Positions 8,025-15,287 of a stretch of DNA of 49,614 nucleotides are shown here, piece by piece (within the stretch, counting starts at the first letter, position 1; the number at the start of each line of letters is the position of its first letter). The DNA is from a virus. The stretch lies in the IMG/VR virus record IMGVR_UViG_3300023180_000092, positions 1-49,614 of that record; one strand, given 5' to 3'. Position numbers and translations under genes: made by a program. Under the pieces are notes generated by a model. That model did no database searches. It was not told where the DNA came from and saw only the letters and a program-made list of their open reading frames with translations.

Positions 8025-8728
8025 GGAATTACATATTTGATGTAGACGGTACGCTCACACCTAGCCGGGGTCAGATGGACAAAGAGTTCGCAAACTTCTT
8101 TGAACATTTTGCTACACACAATGCAGTGTACCTCGTAACAGGAAGTGATAGGTATAAAACTCTAGAACAAATACCGATTGAGCTTTATTATCTTTGTATT
8201 AGCGTATACCAACAGTCTGGCAATGAAGCGTGGCAACAAGATCACTGTGGTTATCGATATGAATGGAAAGTTCCAGAAGATCTTATGTTCTTCTTAAATG
8301 AAAAGTTAGCTGAAAGTAAGTTCCATAATAAAGCTACTAATAATATAGAAGTTCGTGGTGGGATGGTTAACTTTGCGATTCCAGGTCGGCCATGTTCACT
8401 CGAAACACGACATCTATATAAAGAATGGGACGAGCACAAACGCGAACGTGAAAACATTGCAGCAGAGGTAATGGAAAAATTCCCTGGTATTACTGCTCAA
8501 GTAGCTGGCGAGACTGGGATCGATATCTTTGAAGAAGGTAAGGATAAGGGGCAGGTAGCAGAATGGTTACCACATCCTATTACGTTCTTTGGTGACAATA
8601 TGCAGGTTGGCGGCAACGATCATCCACTTGCAGTAAAGCTTGAAGGTTACAGTGGATCTAAATCTGTTCAAGTAAATAACTGGGAAGACACATTTAGGTG
8701 TTTACAAATGATTGAAAATGGGGTATAA
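8021..8728 (+). CDS. PMM2-like HAD phosphomannomutase/phosphatase
   Basis: 235 residues. DVDGT (7-11) holds the HAD nucleophile D7 and acid D9; VTGSD is motif II. NIEVRGGMVNFAIPGRPCS (108-126) and GDNMQVGGND (191-200) match eukaryotic-type phosphomannomutases (PMM2: FRNGMLN, SPIGR and GDKTMPGGND). That family interconverts mannose-6-P and mannose-1-P, the precursor of GDP-mannose. Length is close to PMM2 (246). Starts within the gp43 stop (ATGA). It probably supplies sugar phosphates, or is a phosphatase derived from PMM. The fold is clear; the activity is inferred. Confidence 0.7.
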   Translation: MRNYIFDVDGTLTPSRGQMDKEFANFFEHFATHNAVYLVTGSDRYKTLEQIPIELYYLCISVYQQSGNEAWQQDHCGYRYEWKVPEDLMFFLNEKLAESKFHNKATNNIEVRGGMVNFAIPGRPCSLETRHLYKEWDEHKRERENIAAEVMEKFPGITAQVAGETGIDIFEEGKDKGQVAEWLPHPITFFGDNMQVGGNDHPLAVKLEGYSGSKSVQVNNWEDTFRCLQMIENGV

Positions 8729-8729
8729 T
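8701..8729 (+). promoter_or_regulatory. promoter giving a leaderless message for the MazG-like gene
   Basis: TTTACA (8701-8706), 17-nt spacer, TATAAT (8724-8729). Six nt separate the -10 from ATG 8736, so the expected +1 is the A of the start codon. Confidence 0.75.
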
Positions 8730-8735
8730 AGAATT

Positions 8736-9146
8736 ATGAAAAATTGGCATGAAGATATTTGGGATATGCATTTCAAGTTTGGTGTTCATGAATGGATCAT
8801 GAATAACATCAACGATAAAGAAAAGCTGGCCAAGTTCCTAGAATTCCGTATGAACTTTTTACGTGAAGAGCTAGATGAAACACAGAGTGCAATCGACAAT
8901 AAAGATCCACAGGAAATCGTAGATGGCCTAATTGATCTTTGCGTTGTTGCTATTGGTACACTTGACGCTTTCGGTGTTGAACCACAGCGTGCTTGGGAGC
9001 AGGTACATAATGCAAATATGGCTAAGAAGGCAGGCATTAAGAAAGAACGTCCTAACCCTCTTGGTCTTCCCGATTTGATGAAACCTGAGGGATGGACAGC
9101 ACCAGATCATGATGACAACACAGGGTATTTCCCTAACGCTCTTTAA
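8736..9146 (+). CDS. all-alpha NTP pyrophosphohydrolase (MazG/dCTPase-like)
   Basis: 136 residues from ATG 8736. LREELDETQSAI and EIVDGLIDLCVVAIG carry the metal-binding E-E-x-x-E ... E-x-x-D pattern of the all-alpha NTP pyrophosphatase superfamily, which includes MazG, HisE and T4 gp56-type dCTP/dUTPase. The C-terminal part KKERPNPLGLPDLMKPEGW...P is as in many phage MazG-like proteins. It could remove dCTP, fitting the dCMP hydroxymethylase in this genome, or act as house-cleaning MazG. It appears to be transcribed without a leader. Overlaps the next gene by 38 nt. Confidence 0.75.
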   Translation: MKNWHEDIWDMHFKFGVHEWIMNNINDKEKLAKFLEFRMNFLREELDETQSAIDNKDPQEIVDGLIDLCVVAIGTLDAFGVEPQRAWEQVHNANMAKKAGIKKERPNPLGLPDLMKPEGWTAPDHDDNTGYFPNAL

Positions 9147-10059
9147 GAGTCAGTTTGACAACAAGACTGATAAACGTATGGATCTCTCTAACTTTGACGA
9201 GTTAGAGAAACTTCTCTATGGTTTGTCTAAGCAACCAAAGAAAGGCAAAAAAGATGCAGAACTTATTTCGCCTGCTGTATACGAAGCTGGTACTACTCGG
9301 GCCAACAAAAACGTTACTGCTTGGGCAGGTTGGTGTGCTGTTGATGTTGATGACCTTACGATTGATGGCAACGTAAAAGATGTTGTTGATAATTGGTGTG
9401 GTGATTGGCGTTATATTTGTTATAGTACCGCCAGCTCTAAAGAACATCAACCTAAGTTTCGAATTGTCTTCCCAGTGTCACGAGATATTGGATCCGAAGA
9501 AATTGGACATTTCTGGCACGCACTCAACACTCACCTTGACTCTGCCGGAGATCGTCAAACTAAAGATCTTAGCAGAATGTACTATGTTCCTGCGACTTAC
9601 GATAGCGCTTTTAATTTTATTTTCTCTGGTGGAAGCATCCCTATTGATGTGGATGATCTTCTCATCAGGTATCCATATGTAGATAGGGCTAAGAGTGGTG
9701 GTACGTTTCTCGATCGACTACCTCCTGAACTTGCAGACGCCGTAGTACAACATCGTAAATCTAACATTGAATCCAAAAATAACGATGTTGTTTGGTCAGG
9801 TTATGCAGACTGTCCGTTCTTCCCAAAGAAACTTGCATTGGAATATAGAGTTATTACAGGAACTGGTTGGTACCACAAAATGTACCAGATAATGGTAGCA
9901 ACTGCAGCAAATGCAATCAAACGTGAGTATCCTATTACTGCACAACAGATTGCAGAACTATGTCGAGAACTGGACGTCGAGACAGGTAACTGGTACGAAA
10001 ATCGTCCATTGGAAACTGAAGCAGATCGTGCTTTAGAATATGCTTATAGGAACTGTTAA
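9109..10059 (+). CDS. archaeo-eukaryotic primase-like (AEP/Prim-Pol) protein
   Basis: 316 residues (ATG 9109; ATG 9112 also possible). The N-terminal half has WCAVDVDD (76-82; a D-x-D pair), then CYSTASSKEHQPKFRIVFPVS (104-124; an S-x-x-H element) and TKDLSRMYYVPA. This order and spacing resemble the catalytic core of AEP-type primases and RepB/Prim-Pol proteins. The C-terminal part is helical. Since gp61 is encoded at 42324, this would be a second, unrelated primase-like protein. Homology is by motif only; it may be a nicking or replication accessory protein. Confidence 0.5.
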   Translation: MMTTQGISLTLFKSQFDNKTDKRMDLSNFDELEKLLYGLSKQPKKGKKDAELISPAVYEAGTTRANKNVTAWAGWCAVDVDDLTIDGNVKDVVDNWCGDWRYICYSTASSKEHQPKFRIVFPVSRDIGSEEIGHFWHALNTHLDSAGDRQTKDLSRMYYVPATYDSAFNFIFSGGSIPIDVDDLLIRYPYVDRAKSGGTFLDRLPPELADAVVQHRKSNIESKNNDVVWSGYADCPFFPKKLALEYRVITGTGWYHKMYQIMVATAANAIKREYPITAQQIAELCRELDVETGNWYENRPLETEADRALEYAYRNC

Positions 10060-10227
10060 ATGAAAATGAATCTTATGACAAAGCTGGAAGCTCTTGATGA
10101 AATCATTGAGGATCTTAGAGATCACATACAACCTCATGATACAGGACATATCCATACAACTATTAATGTTCTTACACACGAACGTAATAAACTACGAGAT
10201 AAAATTGCAGAGGCGATACAGCGATGA
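10060..10227 (+). CDS. small helical protein
   Basis: 55 residues, MKMNLMTKLEALDEIIEDLR..., between the primase-like gene (starting at the last base of its stop) and the cupin gene (4-nt overlap ATGA). Predicted almost entirely helical with heptad-like Leu/Ile spacing, so it may form a coiled coil. Family not recognised. The gapless packing on both sides supports it as real. Confidence 0.55.
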   Translation: MKMNLMTKLEALDEIIEDLRDHIQPHDTGHIHTTINVLTHERNKLRDKIAEAIQR

Positions 10228-10718
10228 AAGCGGGAAAAGTATGGGGCACAACAGAGCTCATTGAAGCTAATGGTGCATTAGAGTTTCACCGTATTGAAAT
10301 GGAAGCAGGTGGGGTATGCTCTAAGCATCTACACCGTTACAAATGGAATGGATTCTATGTAGAGTCTGGTAAGATGCTCGTACGCGTGTGGCAGCGCGAC
10401 TATGATCTTGTAGATGAAACCGTTGTTGGACCTAATCAATACACAAAGGTAAAGCCTGGTCTATATCATCAGTTCGAATGTTTAGAGTCAGGTGTAGCTT
10501 ATGAACTATACTGGGCAGAATTTAATCACAATGATATTGTACGTGAGACTGTTGGCGAAATGAAATATGAATTAACAGAATCGCCTGGTATTACAATAGA
10601 TATTGATAACGATGAATTCCCTGATATTACAATAGGTATTGATAACGATGGTAGCTACATCAGCTGGCCTGGTGAAGATGGTGGTCCAGAAGATTTTAGT
10701 ACTGGAGGGAGAGTATGA
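10224..10718 (+). CDS. cupin-domain protein with acidic tail repeats
   Basis: 164 residues. HLHRYKWNGFYVESGKMLVRV (about 36-56) and KPGLYHQFECL (about 78-88) form the two cupin motifs with H-x-H and a distal His. This resembles the phosphomannose-isomerase type II/cupin_2 barrel. After the barrel an imperfect duplication, GITIDIDNDEFPD and DITIGIDNDGSYI, is visible. Could isomerise or bind a sugar phosphate, which would fit the PMM-like enzyme, but that is inference. The start overlaps the preceding gene by 4 nt and it ends coupled to the next gene. Confidence 0.65.
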   Translation: MKAGKVWGTTELIEANGALEFHRIEMEAGGVCSKHLHRYKWNGFYVESGKMLVRVWQRDYDLVDETVVGPNQYTKVKPGLYHQFECLESGVAYELYWAEFNHNDIVRETVGEMKYELTESPGITIDIDNDEFPDITIGIDNDGSYISWPGEDGGPEDFSTGGRV

Positions 10719-11164
10719 TGTACAAAGGGAAAGTTACAAAGGAATTTATTGAACGTAGAAACCAGTTGGTTGCTGAAGATAATAGACCAGAGAGCCAAGA
10801 GTGGAAAGAACGGCAATGGGACTTTGAATTTCCCGAACATCATCAGTGTTCTATCCCCTCATCTGGTCATAAGATCTTTGAAGGCTATGAAGCAGATACC
10901 GAACATGACTTCTTTGGTCGGTGTGACTTCAAACATGTAAATCGATTTAATGAAATCCATATTTCTAAGTATATCCGTAAGGCTATGGAGAAGGGTAAGA
11001 TCGATCACATTGTCCCTTGGAAGTTTTCTCCACATCCATCCCTCTGGGCTAATACACTACAGGAAGGTGACGTAGTCAAATATGAAATTATTGACTATAT
11101 CCCAGTAGATGAAATTTTATCTGGAAAAAATCAAATTAGGGGGTTTACAATTAATATGAAATAG
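10715..11164 (+). CDS. hypothetical protein
   Basis: 149 residues (ATG 10715 or 10718), coupled to the cupin gene. Contains aromatic and charged stretches (ESQEWKERQWDFEFPEHHQC, FKHVNRFNEIHISKYIRKAM) and no membrane segment. I do not recognise the family. Its last codons contain the -35 and spacer of the next promoter. Confidence 0.6.
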   Translation: MMYKGKVTKEFIERRNQLVAEDNRPESQEWKERQWDFEFPEHHQCSIPSSGHKIFEGYEADTEHDFFGRCDFKHVNRFNEIHISKYIRKAMEKGKIDHIVPWKFSPHPSLWANTLQEGDVVKYEIIDYIPVDEILSGKNQIRGFTINMK

Positions 11165-11172
11165 TGTATACT
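11144..11172 (+). promoter_or_regulatory. sigma70-type promoter
   Basis: TTTACA (11144-11149), 17-nt spacer, TATACT (11167-11172), followed by a leader containing AGTAACAATTAGGAGACAC (11178-11196), a 19-nt sequence found again at 29337-29355. Confidence 0.75.
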
Positions 11173-11202
11173 AGTATAGTAACAATTAGGAGACACTATA
11201 TC

Positions 11203-11391
11203 ATGGGTAAACTCAAAAACTACGTAATGGAAGCAGACGAATTCGCTCAAGAGCATTATAATGCACCTCGTGAGGAATTTGTCATGATGACTAAATTCTA
11301 CTTCGACGATCGTTTGCTAGAACAACGAGCTATTCAGCAGTTCGATGAAATTCGCTCTGAGCTCAATGCATATTTCCAGGGAGTACTATAA
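11203..11391 (+). CDS. small hypothetical protein with a dedicated promoter
   Basis: 62 residues starting MGKLKNYVMEADEF. The ATG at 11203 follows the GGAG of the duplicated leader. Acidic and helical (DDRLLEQRAIQQFDEIRSEL). No family recognised. Having its own strong promoter and leader points to high early expression, as for small host-takeover proteins of T4-like phages; that role is only a guess. Confidence 0.6.
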   Translation: MGKLKNYVMEADEFAQEHYNAPREEFVMMTKFYFDDRLLEQRAIQQFDEIRSELNAYFQGVL

Positions 11392-11642
11392 TGGATACTA
11401 AAGCTATGGACCTAATCCAAAAGATGCCAGAAGACGTTGCTCGTGCATATGCTATTTCCATTATTGAAAAGCGGAGTGCACGTACCATCAATCAGAAGAC
11501 TGCAAAGAACAGAGTAATCTATGATTTGCATGGTGCACCAGATAAAGGTGAAATTGTTCGTATTATGTACAATCAGCTTCTAGCATCTGAAGGTCTTCGC
11601 ACTACTGGCTCAGCATGGGGTAAGCATTATGACAACATATAG
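11391..11642 (+). CDS. small hypothetical protein
   Basis: 83 residues, MDTKAMDLIQKMPEDV..., starting within the stop of the preceding gene. Helical, with a basic middle (EKRSARTINQKTAKNRVIYD). Not recognised. It overlaps the following gene by 14 nt and is probably part of the same early operon. Confidence 0.55.
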   Translation: MDTKAMDLIQKMPEDVARAYAISIIEKRSARTINQKTAKNRVIYDLHGAPDKGEIVRIMYNQLLASEGLRTTGSAWGKHYDNI

Positions 11643-11925
11643 TTGGGAAAGATATGCATCACATAAGATTTCTCAAAATGTTAACATGGCTGTTCCATTC
11701 TATCTTATGGCTGCATATGCTTACTATCAGGAAGACGATCCAATCTTCTCTGATTCGTTTTTTGACAACCTATCCCAGAAGCTTCTGAAAGAATGGGATA
11801 ACGTTACACACTGGCATAAAGATCTTCTTACTAAATCAGATCTTGAAGCTGGTACCTATCTGGGTGAATATCCAGAACGTGTAAAAGGTGGTCTGAAAGC
11901 TCTTCGTCAAGTGAGGATTCGATAA
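11629..11925 (+). CDS. hypothetical protein conserved-looking in T4-like phages
   Basis: 98 residues starting MTTYSWERYASHKISQ. Aromatic-rich N-terminus, then a HWHKDLLTKSDLEAGTYLGE block and a basic end. I have an impression of similar proteins in T4-like marine phages but cannot name a family. Its stop overlaps the start of the hydrolase gene. Confidence 0.55.
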   Translation: MTTYSWERYASHKISQNVNMAVPFYLMAAYAYYQEDDPIFSDSFFDNLSQKLLKEWDNVTHWHKDLLTKSDLEAGTYLGEYPERVKGGLKALRQVRIR

Positions 11926-12443
11926 TGTTTAAGAAGATCATATCAGCTGTACTATCTGCAGCACTTGTTACTGGATGTATGAAAGCTGCACATTCAACAG
12001 ATCACTTCTCAGAGTCTATTAAATGTCTTGCAGACAATATGTACTGGGAAGCTAGGAATCAGCCATTTGCTGGCCAGGTAGCAGTGAGCAACGTGGTGTT
12101 GAACAGAGTAGATGATCCACGTTTTCCTAATACTGTCTGTGAGGTAATTCATCAAGGACCAACTAAAAAGTCTTGGAGTGATCCCACAGTATATTATCCA
12201 GTACGTCATCGTTGTCAGTTCTCTTGGTACTGTGACGGTAAAAGTGATGAGATACCAGAATCTGATCGGGAGATGTACCAGCACATGCGAAGTGTAGCAC
12301 TCAAGGTTTATACTGGTTGGTTCGGTGACAACACATTTGGTGCAACACACTACCATGCAAGTTACGTTAAACCAGATTGGGCTGCAAGTAAAACAAGAAC
12401 GACTAAGATCGGTCTTCATATATTTTATAAGTGGGAACAATGA
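11925..12443 (+). CDS. SleB-like cell wall hydrolase, lipoprotein
   Basis: 172 residues. N-terminal KK, a hydrophobic stretch and LVTGC (14-18) form a lipobox, so the protein is probably exported and lipid-anchored at C18. The mature part (CLADNMYWEARNQPFAGQVA, then VVLNRVDDPRFP and CQFSWYCDG) is the Hydrolase_2/SleB fold with the conserved Glu in YWEAR (E42). SleB-like enzymes cleave peptidoglycan glycan strands. A lipoprotein form is unlike a cytoplasmic endolysin and may act at the envelope without a holin. The only lysin-like enzyme in this window. Confidence 0.8.
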   Translation: MFKKIISAVLSAALVTGCMKAAHSTDHFSESIKCLADNMYWEARNQPFAGQVAVSNVVLNRVDDPRFPNTVCEVIHQGPTKKSWSDPTVYYPVRHRCQFSWYCDGKSDEIPESDREMYQHMRSVALKVYTGWFGDNTFGATHYHASYVKPDWAASKTRTTKIGLHIFYKWEQ

Positions 12444-12871
12444 AAATAGGATTTACAGCGTCTACATTTGACTTGCTACACGCTGGACACATTTCTATGT
12501 TGCGAGAAGCAAAAAGTGTATGTGATTATCTAATTTGTGGTTTACAAGTAGACCCAAGCTATGATAGAATAGAAAAGAATAAACCGATACAAACACTTGT
12601 TGAACGTTACACACAGCTTCAGGCTGTAGGATATGTCGATGAAATCGTACCTTATCAAAGCGAAGCAGATCTGCTCGATATCATTCAGATGTATCCAATC
12701 AATGTACGTATCATTGGTGAAGAGTATCGCACTAAAGATTACACTGGTAAATCAGAATGTACTATGCTTGGTATTGAGATTTACTATAACGAACGGAACC
12801 ACCGGTTCTCTTCTAGCGACCTGAGACAGAGAGTAGCTAATGAACAAAGTAACAGGAAGAAATCTGGGTGA
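12440..12871 (+). CDS. cytidylyltransferase (TagD/glycerol-3-phosphate type)
   Basis: 143 residues from ATG 12440, overlapping the hydrolase stop. TFDLLHAGH (9-17) is the nucleotide-binding H-x-G-H motif and FSSSDLR the distal I/S-S-x-x-x-R motif. Single-domain enzymes of this kind transfer CMP to glycerol-3-P, ribitol-P or similar, making activated headgroups for envelope polymers. It may feed glycan or lipid modification. The exact substrate cannot be read. Confidence 0.75.
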   Translation: MKIGFTASTFDLLHAGHISMLREAKSVCDYLICGLQVDPSYDRIEKNKPIQTLVERYTQLQAVGYVDEIVPYQSEADLLDIIQMYPINVRIIGEEYRTKDYTGKSECTMLGIEIYYNERNHRFSSSDLRQRVANEQSNRKKSG

Positions 12872-13577
12872 AGGCTTATTCAAGCTACGTCACCTACTAT
12901 ACCATCAGGGATATGAAATACAGACAGCATCGTGGCAGGGTACCGAGTCTCCTCCTGTTTTTTTAGAGGTACTACATGCTGATCTGACAGCAAAGATGAG
13001 TGATGATCCGCAAGAAGCATCCGATCTTTGTAATGCCACGCAACCGTGGGCAGATGTCCACTTTGCAGAACGTGTTGGTGGTGAACCACTTAATCCACCA
13101 CCTTCACATACGATGTGGCTGAAAGATACTGATCAGTATTTGTCTGGTCAGGCTTTCAGTCACTCGTACCCTGAACGTATGTGGGCACCAAGTATGGATG
13201 GTATCAGGTTCAAAACTGGTAACCTTGGTGATGCAGTAGAACTTCTAAAGAAAGATCCTACTACTCGTCAATGTTATATCCCTATGTGGTTTCCAGAAGA
13301 TATTGTAGCTGCCAATGAAGGTGAACGTGTACCTTGTTCCTTTGGTTGGCACTTTATGGAACGTGGTGATGAACTACATTGTTCTTATCACATGCGTTCG
13401 TGTGACGTAGTTCGTCACTTACACAACGATCTGTACTTCGCAAACAGACTTGGTCTATGGTTAATTGAGCAAAGTGGTCTCACCTGTAAAATGGGGTATT
13501 TACATTTCAGCTCAACTAGTTTACACTGTTTTAGTAATGATCGTTTCGCACTTGGTAGATTGATTGGAGTAGAATAA
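12840..13577 (+). CDS. 42: dCMP hydroxymethylase-like (T4 gp42 family)
   Basis: 245 residues, against 246 in T4 gp42. The thymidylate-synthase-fold catalytic Cys is C166 (RVPCSFGWHF). YHMRSCDVVRHLHNDLYFA (183-201) aligns with T4 gp42 NMRSNDVVFGFRNDYAW. The Asn that selects dUMP in thymidylate synthases is Asp here (D197), the hallmark of dCMP-specific members. The product would be 5-hydroxymethyl-dCMP. Canonical ThyA and ThyX are encoded elsewhere, so this copy is not needed for dTMP. It could instead be a dCMP methylase. Overlaps the cytidylyltransferase by 32 nt. Confidence 0.75.
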   Translation: MNKVTGRNLGEGLFKLRHLLYHQGYEIQTASWQGTESPPVFLEVLHADLTAKMSDDPQEASDLCNATQPWADVHFAERVGGEPLNPPPSHTMWLKDTDQYLSGQAFSHSYPERMWAPSMDGIRFKTGNLGDAVELLKKDPTTRQCYIPMWFPEDIVAANEGERVPCSFGWHFMERGDELHCSYHMRSCDVVRHLHNDLYFANRLGLWLIEQSGLTCKMGYLHFSSTSLHCFSNDRFALGRLIGVE

Positions 13578-14869
13578 TGTGTGGCTTTGTAGCTTATCCT
13601 GTTGGTAAGAATCCAGAAACAGTAATACGTTCTATTGGCTATCGTGGCCTAGAGAATTACATTGGTTATAGAGACTGGCAAGGTTTTACATTTGCACACA
13701 CGTCACTACCATTTGTTAATCTAGACCCACTCTTTGCTATCCAGCCGAACACATACAGTGTCCCAGGATTATTCGTTGGCGAAGTATTCAATTATGACAC
13801 AGATTATGCTTCTGACGTAGAATATGTTCATAATGCATTTCATAATCATGGTACAGATTGTTTTCATGACTTTGATGGATTCTGGACATATGTCACAATG
13901 ATTGATAATCATTTGTTTGGTATGACAGACTTCCTGGGTATTAAACCATTATATTACCGTACTGATGTAGAAGCAATGGCTTCTGAGATTGAGGTATTAA
14001 AGCTATTTGGTAAAGTTACACTCGACGAAACATTTATGTCGAACACAATGAAATGGGGTTACTCCCCTGATCCACGTACACCGTACAATGAGATCAAACA
14101 AGTTCCACCTGGTCATTATGTACATAAAGGCCAGGTACACAGTTACTGGAATTGGGACAAAGTTGAGTATGGAGACCTATACCAAGACATGAAGCGTTCT
14201 GTCTCCGCGCGTCTTGGTGGTCAGAGAGAAGTTTCTATTCTTCTCTCAGGTGGTCTCGATTCCAGTATCATCTACGGACTGCTGAAAGAACTTGGTCGTG
14301 ATGTTACCACGATCCACGTAGATAATCATGAGAAAGACTTCGCACACTTAGTCTCCTCCTCCCTCGTCGACGTCACTCTTGATGAAGTCAGTGATCTTGA
14401 CGCAGTCCGTATCCACCAATCACCAGTCGACCTCGGGTCCGTTAAACCACAAATTGCTATGGCTAGAAAGCTACGTGAGTTAGGATTCCATGCAGTGTTG
14501 ACTGGTGATGGTGCTGATGAATTATTCGGTGGTTACCGACGTGCAAAAGAATATGATAGTCAATATTCAGATATATTCTGTGAACTACCATATTATCACC
14601 TTCCGAAGTTAGATCGTACTATGATGCGTTCTACAATCGAACTTCGTGCACCTTTCCTCGCACCTTATATTGTAAAGCACGCACTAAAAACGCCATACAT
14701 ATTAAGAGACGGTGAAAAGAAGGTTCTAAAAGAAACCTTTAAGGACATTGTTCCAAAGGAGATTATTGATCGTGATAAACATCCTCTCAAAACTAAAGAA
14801 ATCCACGCCTCCCCAACCGCCAAAAGAGGTACCAATGACAACCTCTTCAGACAACTCCAAGTGGGATAG
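13577..14869 (+). CDS. asnB: glutamine-hydrolysing asparagine synthase
   Basis: 430 residues. Residue C2 (MCGFVAY) is the N-terminal nucleophile of class II glutamine amidotransferases. The synthase domain has the PP-loop SGGLDSS (224-230) and GDGADELFGGY around 315. AsnB makes asparagine from aspartate, glutamine and ATP; family members also amidate other carboxylates. It is shorter than E. coli AsnB (554), as in several phage and small bacterial versions. The start is in the preceding stop. It could act in amino-acid supply or in modification of a glycan. Confidence 0.85.
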   Translation: MCGFVAYPVGKNPETVIRSIGYRGLENYIGYRDWQGFTFAHTSLPFVNLDPLFAIQPNTYSVPGLFVGEVFNYDTDYASDVEYVHNAFHNHGTDCFHDFDGFWTYVTMIDNHLFGMTDFLGIKPLYYRTDVEAMASEIEVLKLFGKVTLDETFMSNTMKWGYSPDPRTPYNEIKQVPPGHYVHKGQVHSYWNWDKVEYGDLYQDMKRSVSARLGGQREVSILLSGGLDSSIIYGLLKELGRDVTTIHVDNHEKDFAHLVSSSLVDVTLDEVSDLDAVRIHQSPVDLGSVKPQIAMARKLRELGFHAVLTGDGADELFGGYRRAKEYDSQYSDIFCELPYYHLPKLDRTMMRSTIELRAPFLAPYIVKHALKTPYILRDGEKKVLKETFKDIVPKEIIDRDKHPLKTKEIHASPTAKRGTNDNLFRQLQVG

Positions 14870-15287
14870 TAGATATATGCAACTTGCTAAGACTGTAGCA
14901 GGTTGGTCAAAAGATCCTTCAAGTAAGATTGGCGCCGTTGCTGTAAGCAGCAAAGGCCAAGTTTTGTGTACAGGATATAACGGATTCCCGCGTGGTGTTG
15001 ATGATAGTCTTACAAGATATTACGATAGAGAACTAAAATATAAGATGGTAGTTCATGCAGAAACGAACGCTATCTTTAACGCTACATATAATGGTGTATC
15101 ACTCGATGGTGCTACAATGTATGTTTATGGATTACCTGTTTGTTCAGACTGTGCAAAAGGACTAATCCAAGTAGGGATTAAACGAGTCGTTATCCATGGC
15201 GAGATTGCTGATCGATGGAAAGAATCATGGAAACTAACAGAGCAGCTATTTAGAGAAGCTGGTGTAAAATGGGAATTTATTAAATGA
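14835..15287 (+). CDS. cd: dCMP deaminase
   Basis: 150 residues from ATG 14835. Zinc-binding HAETNA (H74, E76) and PVCSDC (C103, C106) are the CDA-fold active site. GYNGFPRG is typical of deoxycytidylate deaminase, which makes dUMP for thymidylate synthesis. With ThyA/ThyX and the dCMP hydroxymethylase it sits at the branch point of dCMP use. Overlaps the end of the asparagine-synthase gene by 35 nt in another frame. Confidence 0.92.
   Translation: MTTSSDNSKWDSRYMQLAKTVAGWSKDPSSKIGAVAVSSKGQVLCTGYNGFPRGVDDSLTRYYDRELKYKMVVHAETNAIFNATYNGVSLDGATMYVYGLPVCSDCAKGLIQVGIKRVVIHGEIADRWKESWKLTEQLFREAGVKWEFIK

Noticed and set aside
12009-12440. 143-codon minus-strand open frame
   Set aside because: It lies antisense over the SleB-like hydrolase, with Cys/Trp-rich low-likelihood composition and no ribosome site.
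13489-13517. TTTACA-17-TACACT promoter-like sequence before asparagine synthase
   Set aside because: Inside a coding region and the -10 is weak; not enough to report as a promoter.
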